Shown one piece after another: positions 8,629-17,273 of a stretch of DNA of 64,000 nt (its first letter is position 1; each line of letters begins with the position of its first letter). The DNA is from Olivibacter oleidegradans (GTDB lineage Bacteria > Bacteroidota > Bacteroidia > Sphingobacteriales > Sphingobacteriaceae): assembly GCF_042432805.1 (NCBI RefSeq), contig NZ_JBHLWO010000002.1, forward strand, positions 1,860,001 to 1,924,000, in the 5' to 3' direction. The notes beneath the pieces were generated by a model. That model was not told the DNA's origin and did no database searches. It was given only the letters and a program-made list of their open reading frames with translations. The position numbers and the translations under genes are program-made.

Positions 8629-10302
8629 TTATTCTGATAAGGCTTTTAACATGGCCTTCCTGCTCGCTCTAAAATTTTTGATACTCGTATCATACCAATC
8701 GAATCTAAACACCATATTATCAATGATCTTCTTCGCTAAATCAGGGTTCTTCTTTGTCAGCATTTGCAAGAGTGTGTAATCGTTAATACCATCTCGCATG
8801 GCTTCTAAACGTATTGAACTATACAATTTTTGATAACCCGGATAAACGATCCAGGAATCTCCGGTTGGCAAAATATTCCCTCCTTCGCTATTGATGCCGG
8901 TTGTTTCCTCATAAGGATCTTGGTTCCAGTAATTAAAACCCCAATGTAGATAACCATCAATCTGATATTTATAATTTATCCAGTGGATCAATCGGGTTTT
9001 TATAAGTGGAAGATCGATAAACCGATTGGCATAATTGCCTCTAGGAGACAGGCAGGTATAGAACCACACTTCATCGCCTGCCTTTTTACGGTCTTGATAG
9101 AACGTGAAATCTTTATTTAAAAAATCAAGTTGAGGAACCCATAAATCAATTGTTTCTGCTAGATCTTTGCTATGACAGGCCTCCATAATTTTGATTTGCG
9201 GTGCGATGGATTTAACATAGCTTGCTATGGCAATATAGGATTCCTTGTTGTCACCGGTAGGTTCGTCGGCAATGTGTTGATAATAATCGCTTAACCATCC
9301 CTTTTCTTCTAAGTGGGCGATAAGTGCTTTAAAGAACCGGGCATAGAAGTTCTTCGCTCTTGGGTCTTCGATTGGCAACTGCCTGAAGCGAGTAGAATCG
9401 GCCAGAGGCTCAGGAACCCTTACAATAAAGGGACTACTCCAATTGCCCGCCCGTTGACCAATATGGCCACCCTCAATTCTCCCTAAGACACCCGCTTTGC
9501 GAAAAATATCTACCGTTTGGTCAAATCTTGAAAAATCAATGCTTAAATGTTCCCCTTCCATTTTGTAAATAGCTAAATCCAGCGGTGAAATAAGCGCTGT
9601 ATTTTGTCCATAAGCAGCCATTTTATTTGCCAAAGTTTCTATTAAACGCCAGTATACCGGGCCAAAGGATTTTACTTGTTCCCCTTTATTCAATAGAGCC
9701 AAGCGTTCGGGCGCTAAACTATACCAGTTGGTTACCCATAACTCTTGTTTCGCCAAACGAACATTGTGCACATGAATAGCAAACTCTTTTCGTATTTGCA
9801 TATCCTTTGTTCTAATGTCCACTTTTACCGGATATGTCCCTGCTTTCGTTTCCGCAGAAATCGGTATGCTTATATAAAAAGCCTGGGCTAATCCTGCCTG
9901 AAGACTCAATGGTTTATCATCCAATATGGGATCGGGATAAAAACCTGTATTCGAAACGAGTCTGTCCACCGCCGGATCGGTGTATTGGCGCCCCGCTCGT
10001 ACAAAGCCAATCGCACCGCAGGATATTCCTTCATTCGGTAAACCAGGTGCGTCCACAGATAGCTCCACTTGATCCAAGTTTTCGCCACTGCGAAGGACTA
10101 ACTGAGCACTCGCCACTTCGCCTTTAGCTACATCAATCTCATGGAAGCTATCATAAGGGAGGACCGTCTCGGGAAATATTTTCTCCAAAGGATCTACCAT
10201 AGACGCAGAAAGCTGAGCATTAGCACTTTTCATGGAAACAACGATTCCAAAACTTAACAAAACGCTTGCTAAGCCATTTTTAATCAATTCTCTTAGTTGC
10301 AT
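8629..10302 (-). CDS. DUF4091 / GH123-like glycoside hydrolase, secreted
   Basis: A 557-aa secreted protein with an N-terminal beta domain (about 20-190) and a (beta/alpha)8-like catalytic region containing YQHIADEP (D346-E347). This is the acidic pair typical of the GH123/DUF4091 group, which includes beta-N-acetylgalactosaminidases using substrate assistance. The start at 10302 was chosen over an in-frame ATG 114 bases upstream because it begins a clean signal peptide (MQLRELIKNGLASVLLSFGI...ANA). The longer version would add 38 non-conserved residues covering the intergenic leader. It is the last gene of the FecR-SusC-SusD unit, 120 bases after SusD. Substrate is unknown; a host- or fungal-type glycan containing amino sugars is plausible given the nearby GH92 (inference). 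Confidence 0.82.
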   Translation of the reverse strand: MQLRELIKNGLASVLLSFGIVVSMKSANAQLSASMVDPLEKIFPETVLPYDSFHEIDVAKGEVASAQLVLRSGENLDQVELSVDAPGLPNEGISCGAIGFVRAGRQYTDPAVDRLVSNTGFYPDPILDDKPLSLQAGLAQAFYISIPISAETKAGTYPVKVDIRTKDMQIRKEFAIHVHNVRLAKQELWVTNWYSLAPERLALLNKGEQVKSFGPVYWRLIETLANKMAAYGQNTALISPLDLAIYKMEGEHLSIDFSRFDQTVDIFRKAGVLGRIEGGHIGQRAGNWSSPFIVRVPEPLADSTRFRQLPIEDPRAKNFYARFFKALIAHLEEKGWLSDYYQHIADEPTGDNKESYIAIASYVKSIAPQIKIMEACHSKDLAETIDLWVPQLDFLNKDFTFYQDRKKAGDEVWFYTCLSPRGNYANRFIDLPLIKTRLIHWINYKYQIDGYLHWGFNYWNQDPYEETTGINSEGGNILPTGDSWIVYPGYQKLYSSIRLEAMRDGINDYTLLQMLTKKNPDLAKKIIDNMVFRFDWYDTSIKNFRASRKAMLKALSE

Positions 10303-10422
10303 GTTTTTTGTTTTAGTATTTGACAATTGATGGTAGCTTGACCTAACACTACCTGATAAATATGGAATGTAAAGAAAAAAGCAAGCCGTTCTCTCGAACA
10401 GCTTGCCACCAACCAATCAAAA

Positions 10423-12198
10423 TTACCACCCGGGATTCTGCTTAATTTTTGGATTTAAACTGATCTGATCAAGCGGAATGGGTGATAAATAATCTCTATC
10501 AAGCTTAAACTGATACCCCGCATTTAAGGCACCTACTTGCTGATAATATTCGATATATCCATCCGCGTCTACAGGAAAGCTCCTTACAGCCGTAGCGATA
10601 TTTTCAGGCACCCCTGCTACTTCCCATTGTGCTCTTTTGGCTCCTTTGGGCTTCCAGCCACTGATTTTCTCGTCAATAGCGGCCCACCTGAATAAATCAT
10701 CCGAGCGATACCCTTCGCAGGCAAGTTCTACACGTCTTTCCCGGCGAATTTCGTTGAGCAACGGACTGATGTCATCGAATTCCCAATTAGGATCGCGTTC
10801 AATGTTGGCAACGGATAAATCGACCATACCAACACGCCGTCTCAGCAAATTAATACTTCGATCAGCATCTGCCTGTGTAAATTGCCGGAGTTCGGCCTTA
10901 GCTTCAGCATAGATAAGAACGGCCTCAGCAAAACGAAAAATGATTTGTCCGGTAGTACCCAAATCCTGTTGTTGATTATAATCTGGATTATGGCCTTTGT
11001 ACACTTGATAACCGGTTAACGATTTGTTTTCGTTAGCAACATCAAACGTGGGGTATTCGAAGATAACAACGGGTTGTCCACCTGGGCGGTTATCTGTGAT
11101 GATATGGCTGCCATCCGGCACATAGATTGTTTGTTTTAAACGGGGGTCTCTATTGGCAACGACATCGTGCAAGGTTGCATCACCTTGGTAGAGATCACTT
11201 GACCCGATAGGCTTTCCATCTATGCACAAATAGGCATCTACTAAATCTTTGGTTACACCTCTCCCTCCACCACTTGGGGTATAGCGGTGCCAGCGATGCC
11301 CTAAGTTTAGGCTCAAATTATACGCGCGCCAGAGCATAACCTCATTGTTGGAGCTATAAGTTACCTGGTTAAAGAGACGCCAATAATCATCATCGGTCGA
11401 AAACGACGCTAGACCGTACCCTCCACTATTGTCCAACAGTGCGGAGCTCACGGAGGCAGCCTTTTCTAAGAATTTGCTTCCATCCGATCCAGAAACGCCA
11501 AAAGGTGTACCGGCATGGTATTTTTCCCAAGTGCCCTCAAAAAGTGCTATTCTGGCTTGAAAGAGCATGGCAATTTCCTTGTTGATACGCGAAGCTTCCG
11601 CCGAACCTTTTGTAGGCAAATATGCGATGGCTTTGTCCAAATCATTCATCAGGGAGTCGACTACAATATTTCTAGGCAAACGTTCATTATAAACTTCTTC
11701 CGACGAAGTGTTTAGTGGAACATTGATCCAAGGTAGATCGCCAAAACTTTTCAATTTATCAAAGTAGAAATATGCCCTGAAAAAGAGTGCCTCTCCCACA
11801 TATGCTTTGATTACATCGAAGGACTCGTTTACTTTGTTATAATTAGCCAAAAAATAATTCACATTCCGAAGCGCCGCCCAGTCGCCATAAGCACCGTAGC
11901 CGCCGTCAGTTCCAGGAACAACTCTTTCGCCATTTAAGGCTGAATTATAGCTGGTAGCGATCATATTATCGCTGCCATTCGCATCCAAGCCATAAATACC
12001 GATCGATCCCCAACCATTATAATTGGGTAACATCGTATTATAAAAATTATTGGCGTAAAGCTTCAAGTCGTTAGCCGTTTTCCAATAATCTGCGTCGCTG
12101 ATATTGGTTTCAGGAGTTTGCTCTAACAAATCCTTCTGGCAGCTGCTGGAGAAAAAGCAGCAAAGCATAAGCAAAGCTATTGTTTGTAGTAATTTCAT
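10423..12198 (-). CDS. SusD/RagB family outer-membrane glycan-binding lipoprotein
   Basis: A 591-aa lipoprotein with the lipobox SSSC (MKLLQTIALLMLCCFFSSSC), then QKDLLEQTPETNISDADYWKT, the usual SusD mature N-terminus. The C-terminal SusD-type segment includes FRFAEAVLIYAEAKAEL, INLLRRRVG, LLNEIRRERRVELACEGYRSDDLFRWAA and IPLDQISLNPKIKQNPGW. It starts 16 bases after the STN-type SusC gene and is the cognate ligand-capturing lid of that transporter. About 40 residues longer than the first SusD of the window, and the two are too different to be a recent duplication. Confidence 0.95.
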   Translation of the reverse strand: MKLLQTIALLMLCCFFSSSCQKDLLEQTPETNISDADYWKTANDLKLYANNFYNTMLPNYNGWGSIGIYGLDANGSDNMIATSYNSALNGERVVPGTDGGYGAYGDWAALRNVNYFLANYNKVNESFDVIKAYVGEALFFRAYFYFDKLKSFGDLPWINVPLNTSSEEVYNERLPRNIVVDSLMNDLDKAIAYLPTKGSAEASRINKEIAMLFQARIALFEGTWEKYHAGTPFGVSGSDGSKFLEKAASVSSALLDNSGGYGLASFSTDDDYWRLFNQVTYSSNNEVMLWRAYNLSLNLGHRWHRYTPSGGGRGVTKDLVDAYLCIDGKPIGSSDLYQGDATLHDVVANRDPRLKQTIYVPDGSHIITDNRPGGQPVVIFEYPTFDVANENKSLTGYQVYKGHNPDYNQQQDLGTTGQIIFRFAEAVLIYAEAKAELRQFTQADADRSINLLRRRVGMVDLSVANIERDPNWEFDDISPLLNEIRRERRVELACEGYRSDDLFRWAAIDEKISGWKPKGAKRAQWEVAGVPENIATAVRSFPVDADGYIEYYQQVGALNAGYQFKLDRDYLSPIPLDQISLNPKIKQNPGW

Positions 12199-12214
12199 AT
12201 CGTTTGAATAAACT

Positions 12215-15200
12215 TTAAAAAGACAAATTCACACCCGCTGCATAGGTCCGCTGTAAGGGATAGATCTTGGCATCGCTAATCGACAGCTCGGGATCCATTG
12301 TTTTGATCAAATCCGTAATCGTGAAAACATTTTCTACACTGACATAGAATCGCACTTTACTGAAACCTATTTTTTCCAACCAAGACTTGGGCAGTGAATA
12401 GCCCAGCTGAATATTTTTCAATCTCAAATAAGCTGCGTTCTGCAAATAACGCGTTTGTGTCTGCGTATTCTTTCCATTCTCGCCAGTTAAGTAAAACTTC
12501 GGAAAATAGCCATTGGGGTTATCCGGACTCCAACGATCTTGGTGCACGTTGAAAGGTGAGCTTTGCCATTCGTCGCCCACAATACCCCAAAAATAATTGG
12601 ACCCAACCCATGCATCACGCTTTGCGATTCCCTGGATAAAAAACATAAAATCGATATTTTTCCAGCTGAGATCCCCCGTGAAACCGTAAGCGAAACGGGG
12701 CGTATTATTACCGATAACACTTCTGTCTCCCGGATTGGAAATCGTGTTGTCGCCAAAATCAATAATGCCGTTGTTGTTCAGATCCACATATCGTACATCT
12801 CCCGGTTTCCATGTCTGGCCAGATATACGCTGTTGCGAGGGAGCCGCATCAATTTCTGCCTGATTTTGGAAAAGGCCATAAGTAGTATAGCCCCAGATAT
12901 CGCCCATTTGCTGGCCTGCATACCAAGTACTATTTAAACCTGTTGGATTCGGATAACGGGTTACCTTTCCTCGATAATCACTCAATACTGCGCGTAGACC
13001 GTAGTTAACCTCTCCGATTCGATCGCGCCATTGTAAACTCAATTCGAAGCCCCGCGTTTCCATGGCTGCGTTATTTGCACTAGGAGGCGTATTACCTAAG
13101 ACACTAGGTAAAGCCTGGGCGGGCCCGGCAAAATCGTCCGCTTTACGGATATACCAATCGAAGGAGGCATTCAAACGATCCTGCAATAAGCCGATTTCGG
13201 TTCCGATGTTCAACGAGGTGGTCGTCACCCAGGTTAAATCCGGATTGATCAAGCCCGGTGGTGACACAGCTGCTTGTTGGTTACCCCCAAAAAGCCAATT
13301 AGTACTCGGTGGACTTGAAGTACCCAAACTTGGATAGAATGGGTACCAATTCGGGTTGCTCGGGTCCGGATCAATAAAAGCCTGATCGCCCAGTGATCCA
13401 TAAGAGCCCCTCAATTTAAAGCTATTGACTGTTGTTTTAATCGATTCAAAAAAGATTTCTTTATCGACATTCCATCCTACGGAAACGCCCGGATAGAACT
13501 TCCAACGAACCGGACCGAGAAAGCGTGATGTACCATCATAACGCCCATTGAATTCGAATAAATATTTTTGCTTATAGTTGTAATTAAAACGTCCGAAAAA
13601 ACCATCGGAAGCCAGTTTTCGAGTAAAATCACTGATAGACGGTGCCGGTCCATAAGTTCCGGATAAAGAGGGGATATTATCGGAATAGAGTTGGCTATTG
13701 CTGGCCGCATAACGCTGATAGTCCGTGTAATCACGAACAAAACCACCCATTATACTAAAGAAATGATCGTCCAGTTGCTTTTCATATTTGGTAAATGCGT
13801 TGACGATGTGATGCTGAATACGGTAGTTCGATCGGCTAAATCCGTTCGGATAAGTACCACCTATCTGGTATTGCGAACCATCTGGACGTACTGAATAGAG
13901 CGTCTTGGTGTGAGCGTTTTGATCTTGGAATGTCCCATCAAATGTATAATTAACCGTCGCCGTCCAGCCGGTCGCCAATTTGAAGATAAACTCGCCGGTC
14001 AATAAAGCTTTGTCAAGCGTTGATTTGGATCGTCCACCTTGTTGGTGAAGCAATACATCGCTGGCATCTGAATAATTGCCATCAGGATTAAAAAGGGGAA
14101 CACTTGGCCACTTTCGAGCGATCTGATGCATATAGTTCCCTCCTGTTTTTCCTGAATAGGTATTAGGTGAGTTGCTAAGTTCTTTTGAAAAGCTTCCACG
14201 GTAGCTAAAGTCTAACCACTTCGCTACCGATGTGGTGATGTTGGTACGAACGTTAAAGCGCTTATACGAATCATCACCATAATTGTACATACCGGCCCTA
14301 TCGTTATACCCCAAGCCGACGTAATAAGTGGTATTTTCGGAACCACCGGAAACACCTACATTATGTTGTTGGCTGAATGCGAGATCTTTAAAGTATACTT
14401 TAAACCAATCATTGTTAGCGTTTCCATTCCCCCAGGTATAATAATCATTTGCACCGGGTTGCGGATTGGCGATCGTTTCGTCCTTAAAGGATCCGTTTTG
14501 ATAAGCAATGATACGATCGATCGTTTCCTGACTAAATATTTCACTTCGCCCTCCATTCGTCGCTGCCTCATTATACAAGTTGGCAAAATCCAGTGAATTC
14601 AGCATGGTTGGCAAATTGATCGGCGCGGCCCATCCCAAGGTATTATTGTAAGTAATAGCTGGTTTACTTCCTTTTTTACCTTGTTTTGTTGTAATTAAGA
14701 TAACACCGTAAGGAGCGCTTGATCCATAAATAGCCGCGGATGCTGCATCCTTCAGCACAGAAATATTCTCGATATCATCCGGATTTAATGCATTGATATC
14801 TCCTCCTTGTACACCATCGATAACGACCAGTGGTCCGCCAGTCGTTCCCAGTCCCGTAAATCCGCGGACATTGATATTCTGTGTAGCATTAGGTGCTCCG
14901 CCACTGCTACCGGTGATAATATTGAGACCTGGCATCTGCCCTTGCAAAGCCTGGCTCACACGCGATATGGGCCGATTTTGTAACACTTCACCGCTAATCT
15001 GCGAAACCGCGCCGGTTACAAGCGCTTTGTTCTGCGTTCCATAACCTACTACCACCACTTCATCTAAGTTGGCTAGATCTTGTTCCAAAATCACTTCAAT
15101 TAGGTTTTCTGTAACAGCAATTTCTCTTGGGGTATAACCCAGGTACGTGAAAACCAACATGGCATTATTTTTACTTAGATTGAGACTGAACCTTCCTTGT

Positions 15201-15721
15201 GAATCGGTTAAGGTACCATTCTTCACCCCCTTTTCTTGAACGCTTACGCCAGCTAAGGGCAAGCCGGCTTCGTCTTTCACTAAACCACCAACTCTAAGCT
15301 GTTGTACCACACTTTGTATAGGGGGCGTTGACTGCTCGACTTGGTTACGAATGACAATCGATTTGTCCTCTATACTATAGGCCAGTGTCTGACCGGCTAA
15401 GGCTTTTTCAAGACTTTCTTCCAAAGAAGCATGTTGTAAGTTAATCGTAACAGGCTTTGCCTGCTGTAACAGCTTACTATTATAGAAAAGACGGTAGCCG
15501 CTTTGCTTGCTGATTGATTTCAAGATGGAGGCTAAGGGTGCGTTTTTTACCGAGAGATTAATTTCCTGCGAGAACACTTTACCCGACACCTGCAGTAATG
15601 AAAGCAGTAATATAAAAATTGTTAACTTACTGATTTTTAATACATTTAAACCAAAAAAAGTCCAAGAAGATCGGTGACTTTTAGGCCAATAGGGTGCTTT
15701 GTATTGAATAGTTAAATTCAT
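12215..15721 (-). CDS. SusC/RagA family TonB-dependent transducer with STN domain
   Basis: A 1168-aa outer-membrane importer of the signalling type. Order: signal peptide with a long cytoplasmic leader (hydrophobic ILLLSLLQVSG near residues 37-48), an STN/secretin domain about 55-115 (LASILKSISKQSGYRLFYNSKLL), and a carboxypeptidase-like domain about 145-215. Next come EVVVVGYGTQNKALVTGAV, a plug with VIDGVQGG...ISVLKDAASAAIYGS, and a C-terminal barrel ending AAGVNLSF. STN domains contact the periplasmic part of FecR, so ligand binding here should release the ECF sigma factor. The FecR gene lies 112 bases upstream in the same direction and SusD 16 bases downstream, a standard trans-envelope regulated import unit. 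Confidence 0.96.
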   Translation of the reverse strand: MNLTIQYKAPYWPKSHRSSWTFFGLNVLKISKLTIFILLLSLLQVSGKVFSQEINLSVKNAPLASILKSISKQSGYRLFYNSKLLQQAKPVTINLQHASLEESLEKALAGQTLAYSIEDKSIVIRNQVEQSTPPIQSVVQQLRVGGLVKDEAGLPLAGVSVQEKGVKNGTLTDSQGRFSLNLSKNNAMLVFTYLGYTPREIAVTENLIEVILEQDLANLDEVVVVGYGTQNKALVTGAVSQISGEVLQNRPISRVSQALQGQMPGLNIITGSSGGAPNATQNINVRGFTGLGTTGGPLVVIDGVQGGDINALNPDDIENISVLKDAASAAIYGSSAPYGVILITTKQGKKGSKPAITYNNTLGWAAPINLPTMLNSLDFANLYNEAATNGGRSEIFSQETIDRIIAYQNGSFKDETIANPQPGANDYYTWGNGNANNDWFKVYFKDLAFSQQHNVGVSGGSENTTYYVGLGYNDRAGMYNYGDDSYKRFNVRTNITTSVAKWLDFSYRGSFSKELSNSPNTYSGKTGGNYMHQIARKWPSVPLFNPDGNYSDASDVLLHQQGGRSKSTLDKALLTGEFIFKLATGWTATVNYTFDGTFQDQNAHTKTLYSVRPDGSQYQIGGTYPNGFSRSNYRIQHHIVNAFTKYEKQLDDHFFSIMGGFVRDYTDYQRYAASNSQLYSDNIPSLSGTYGPAPSISDFTRKLASDGFFGRFNYNYKQKYLFEFNGRYDGTSRFLGPVRWKFYPGVSVGWNVDKEIFFESIKTTVNSFKLRGSYGSLGDQAFIDPDPSNPNWYPFYPSLGTSSPPSTNWLFGGNQQAAVSPPGLINPDLTWVTTTSLNIGTEIGLLQDRLNASFDWYIRKADDFAGPAQALPSVLGNTPPSANNAAMETRGFELSLQWRDRIGEVNYGLRAVLSDYRGKVTRYPNPTGLNSTWYAGQQMGDIWGYTTYGLFQNQAEIDAAPSQQRISGQTWKPGDVRYVDLNNNGIIDFGDNTISNPGDRSVIGNNTPRFAYGFTGDLSWKNIDFMFFIQGIAKRDAWVGSNYFWGIVGDEWQSSPFNVHQDRWSPDNPNGYFPKFYLTGENGKNTQTQTRYLQNAAYLRLKNIQLGYSLPKSWLEKIGFSKVRFYVSVENVFTITDLIKTMDPELSISDAKIYPLQRTYAAGVNLSF

Positions 15722-15788
15722 ACATTTGTAAATTAAGTTAGTCGATTAGTTTATTTAACTTTTTAGGCAAATTGACTTGCGCCAATTT

Positions 15789-15818
15789 AAACCGGCAGCG
15801 CGGCATCGCTACCGGTTT
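15789..15818. terminator. Hairpin between fecR and susC
   Basis: Twelve-bp stem (15789-15800 with 15807-15818, one G-U pair) and a 6-base loop. The run of T follows on the plus strand (GGTTTTTT). On the minus strand, where the genes lie, the tail is only TTTAAATT. It probably attenuates transcription from fecR into susC, allowing the two to be expressed at different levels. Confidence 0.5.
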
Positions 15819-15833
15819 TTTCATATACGATTT

Positions 15834-16949
15834 TTACATAGGCATCTTAGTTTTTACGTAAATCTTTCTGTTATTCATGTCAAATTTTAATTCCCCGGTT
15901 CTTTCCATCATGTCTAAGACTTGTTTCAAATTGGCATCTCGGGGTATATATCCACTATAGATATTGTTCGCAACACTTCCAAAATCCACTTCCACGTCAT
16001 ACCATCTAGCCAATTGCTTCATGATTTCGTATATGGGTGTTTCATTGAAAACAAAGTCCCCATGCTTCCAAGCCAAAACTTCTTCTATGTCTGCATCACT
16101 TACCGAAGTCACAGCTGCTGCTTTACTTAAGGTCAACTCTTTTCCGGGATTTAACTGTAAAATTTGCCGGGTGCGCTTGTTTATTACGTTTACACGACCT
16201 GTGACAAGTGTCGAGGTTTCGCTGGGCTCGTCCTGATAAGCCTTTATATTAAAGCTTGTACCGAGCACCTGAATATCTTGATATCGCGTATGGACCGTAA
16301 ATGGTTGGTTTTCTCGTTTGGAAATCTTCGACTCGACTTCAAAATAGGCTTCACCATCAAGTTCAACCTCCCGCCGGGCCTTACTAAATCGAACAGGAAA
16401 TTTGAGTTTGCTGCCGGCATTGAGCCATACTTTGGTTCCATCACTCAATATCACTTTGTACTTTCCACCATTTGGTATCGCAATCTCATGATATACCAAA
16501 GCTTCGCCTTCCTTTGTTGCATCCTTATTGTAACCTATAACTGCTTTTAGTTTACTTAACACTTGAAACCCATCTGTATTTTCGCTTTCGCTTCGGGTTG
16601 AATCCAGCTTGATTTTAGTGCCATCTGCCAGCGTTAGAATTGCCTGATCTTTAGCTGCTGTTATCTCTTCGGGTGGTTGAATTATCGCACGGTTATGATG
16701 GTGATTTTGATAGTAAAAGAAAACAAGTCCGGAAACGAAACATATAACGATAGCGGCTGCATAACCGAAATTTAACGAAAGTCTGCTCTTCGGACGCCCC
16801 CCACAGAAATGGTCCTCCATTATTTCGCTTAGATAATGATCTATTTCGCCCGATTGGACAAGATGATAGAACGCTTCCAACTCCTCTTCTGTAGCGGAGC
16901 CGGCGCGGTATCTGTGGATTAATTCTTTATAAAAAGCGTCTTTGTTCAT
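15834..16949 (-). CDS. FecR family anti-sigma factor
   Basis: A 371-aa inner-membrane anti-sigma factor. Residues 1-56 are the cytoplasmic sigma-binding part (YKELIHRYRAGSATEEELEAF). About 57-80 is the single membrane span (FGYAAAIVICFVSGLVFFYY). Residues about 150-255 are the FecR domain (IAIPNGGKYKVILSDGTKVWLNA... EVELDGEAYFEV), and the end is a DUF4974/STN-like domain (IYEIMKQLARWYDVEVDF). It should hold the ECF sigma factor inactive until the STN domain of the downstream SusC signals substrate. In this family the sigma gene normally lies directly upstream. Here the sigma gene is 2.9 kb away with a copper ATPase gene in between, so fecR must either read through copA or have its own promoter. 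Confidence 0.95.
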   Translation of the reverse strand: MNKDAFYKELIHRYRAGSATEEELEAFYHLVQSGEIDHYLSEIMEDHFCGGRPKSRLSLNFGYAAAIVICFVSGLVFFYYQNHHHNRAIIQPPEEITAAKDQAILTLADGTKIKLDSTRSESENTDGFQVLSKLKAVIGYNKDATKEGEALVYHEIAIPNGGKYKVILSDGTKVWLNAGSKLKFPVRFSKARREVELDGEAYFEVESKISKRENQPFTVHTRYQDIQVLGTSFNIKAYQDEPSETSTLVTGRVNVINKRTRQILQLNPGKELTLSKAAAVTSVSDADIEEVLAWKHGDFVFNETPIYEIMKQLARWYDVEVDFGSVANNIYSGYIPRDANLKQVLDMMERTGELKFDMNNRKIYVKTKMPM

Positions 16950-17273
16950 CTCGTTTATGCAGTTTATCGGAACTACATAATTTAAGACACCCGAACGCTC
17001 ATTTAGGGTACCTAAGAAATAAAACTTTTTTAAAAATCTGAGAATTGTAAATTAGCTTTTCATGGGTTGCGTAGATTTGCTTTCACTGATTTATCTGCAA
17101 TCATTAAAAAAAAATTAAAAAAACAAGATGATTAATACTGAATCATCTTGTTTTTTCCCGTTCGTACCTTATTCGACGAATTTTTTAGCGTATCGTAACT
17201 TGGTTTGGATTATCGTTCCGCCGCACAGTTCCCGCAGGCATCAATGGAAATCAAAATCAGGACAAATGCTTGC
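16950..17273. other. Intergenic region between copA and fecR, 324 bases
   Basis: Contains the copA terminator (17118-17156) and about 165 bases of leader before fecR. I found no perfect TAnnTTTG element on the minus strand for fecR, and no ORF or RNA gene. The 117 bases between the copA stop codon and the terminator are unexplained. Confidence 0.5.
17118..17156 (-). terminator. Intrinsic terminator after copA
   Basis: A perfect 16-bp stem (17118-17133 with 17141-17156) with a 7-base loop and A/T runs at both outer ends. It lies 118 bases beyond the copA stop codon, between copA and fecR, and should keep copA transcripts from entering fecR. Confidence 0.85.

Noticed and set aside
10303..10416. 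N-terminal extension of the DUF4091 protein
   Set aside because: The added 38 residues are atypical and would bury the signal peptide; the downstream ATG gives a normal secreted start.
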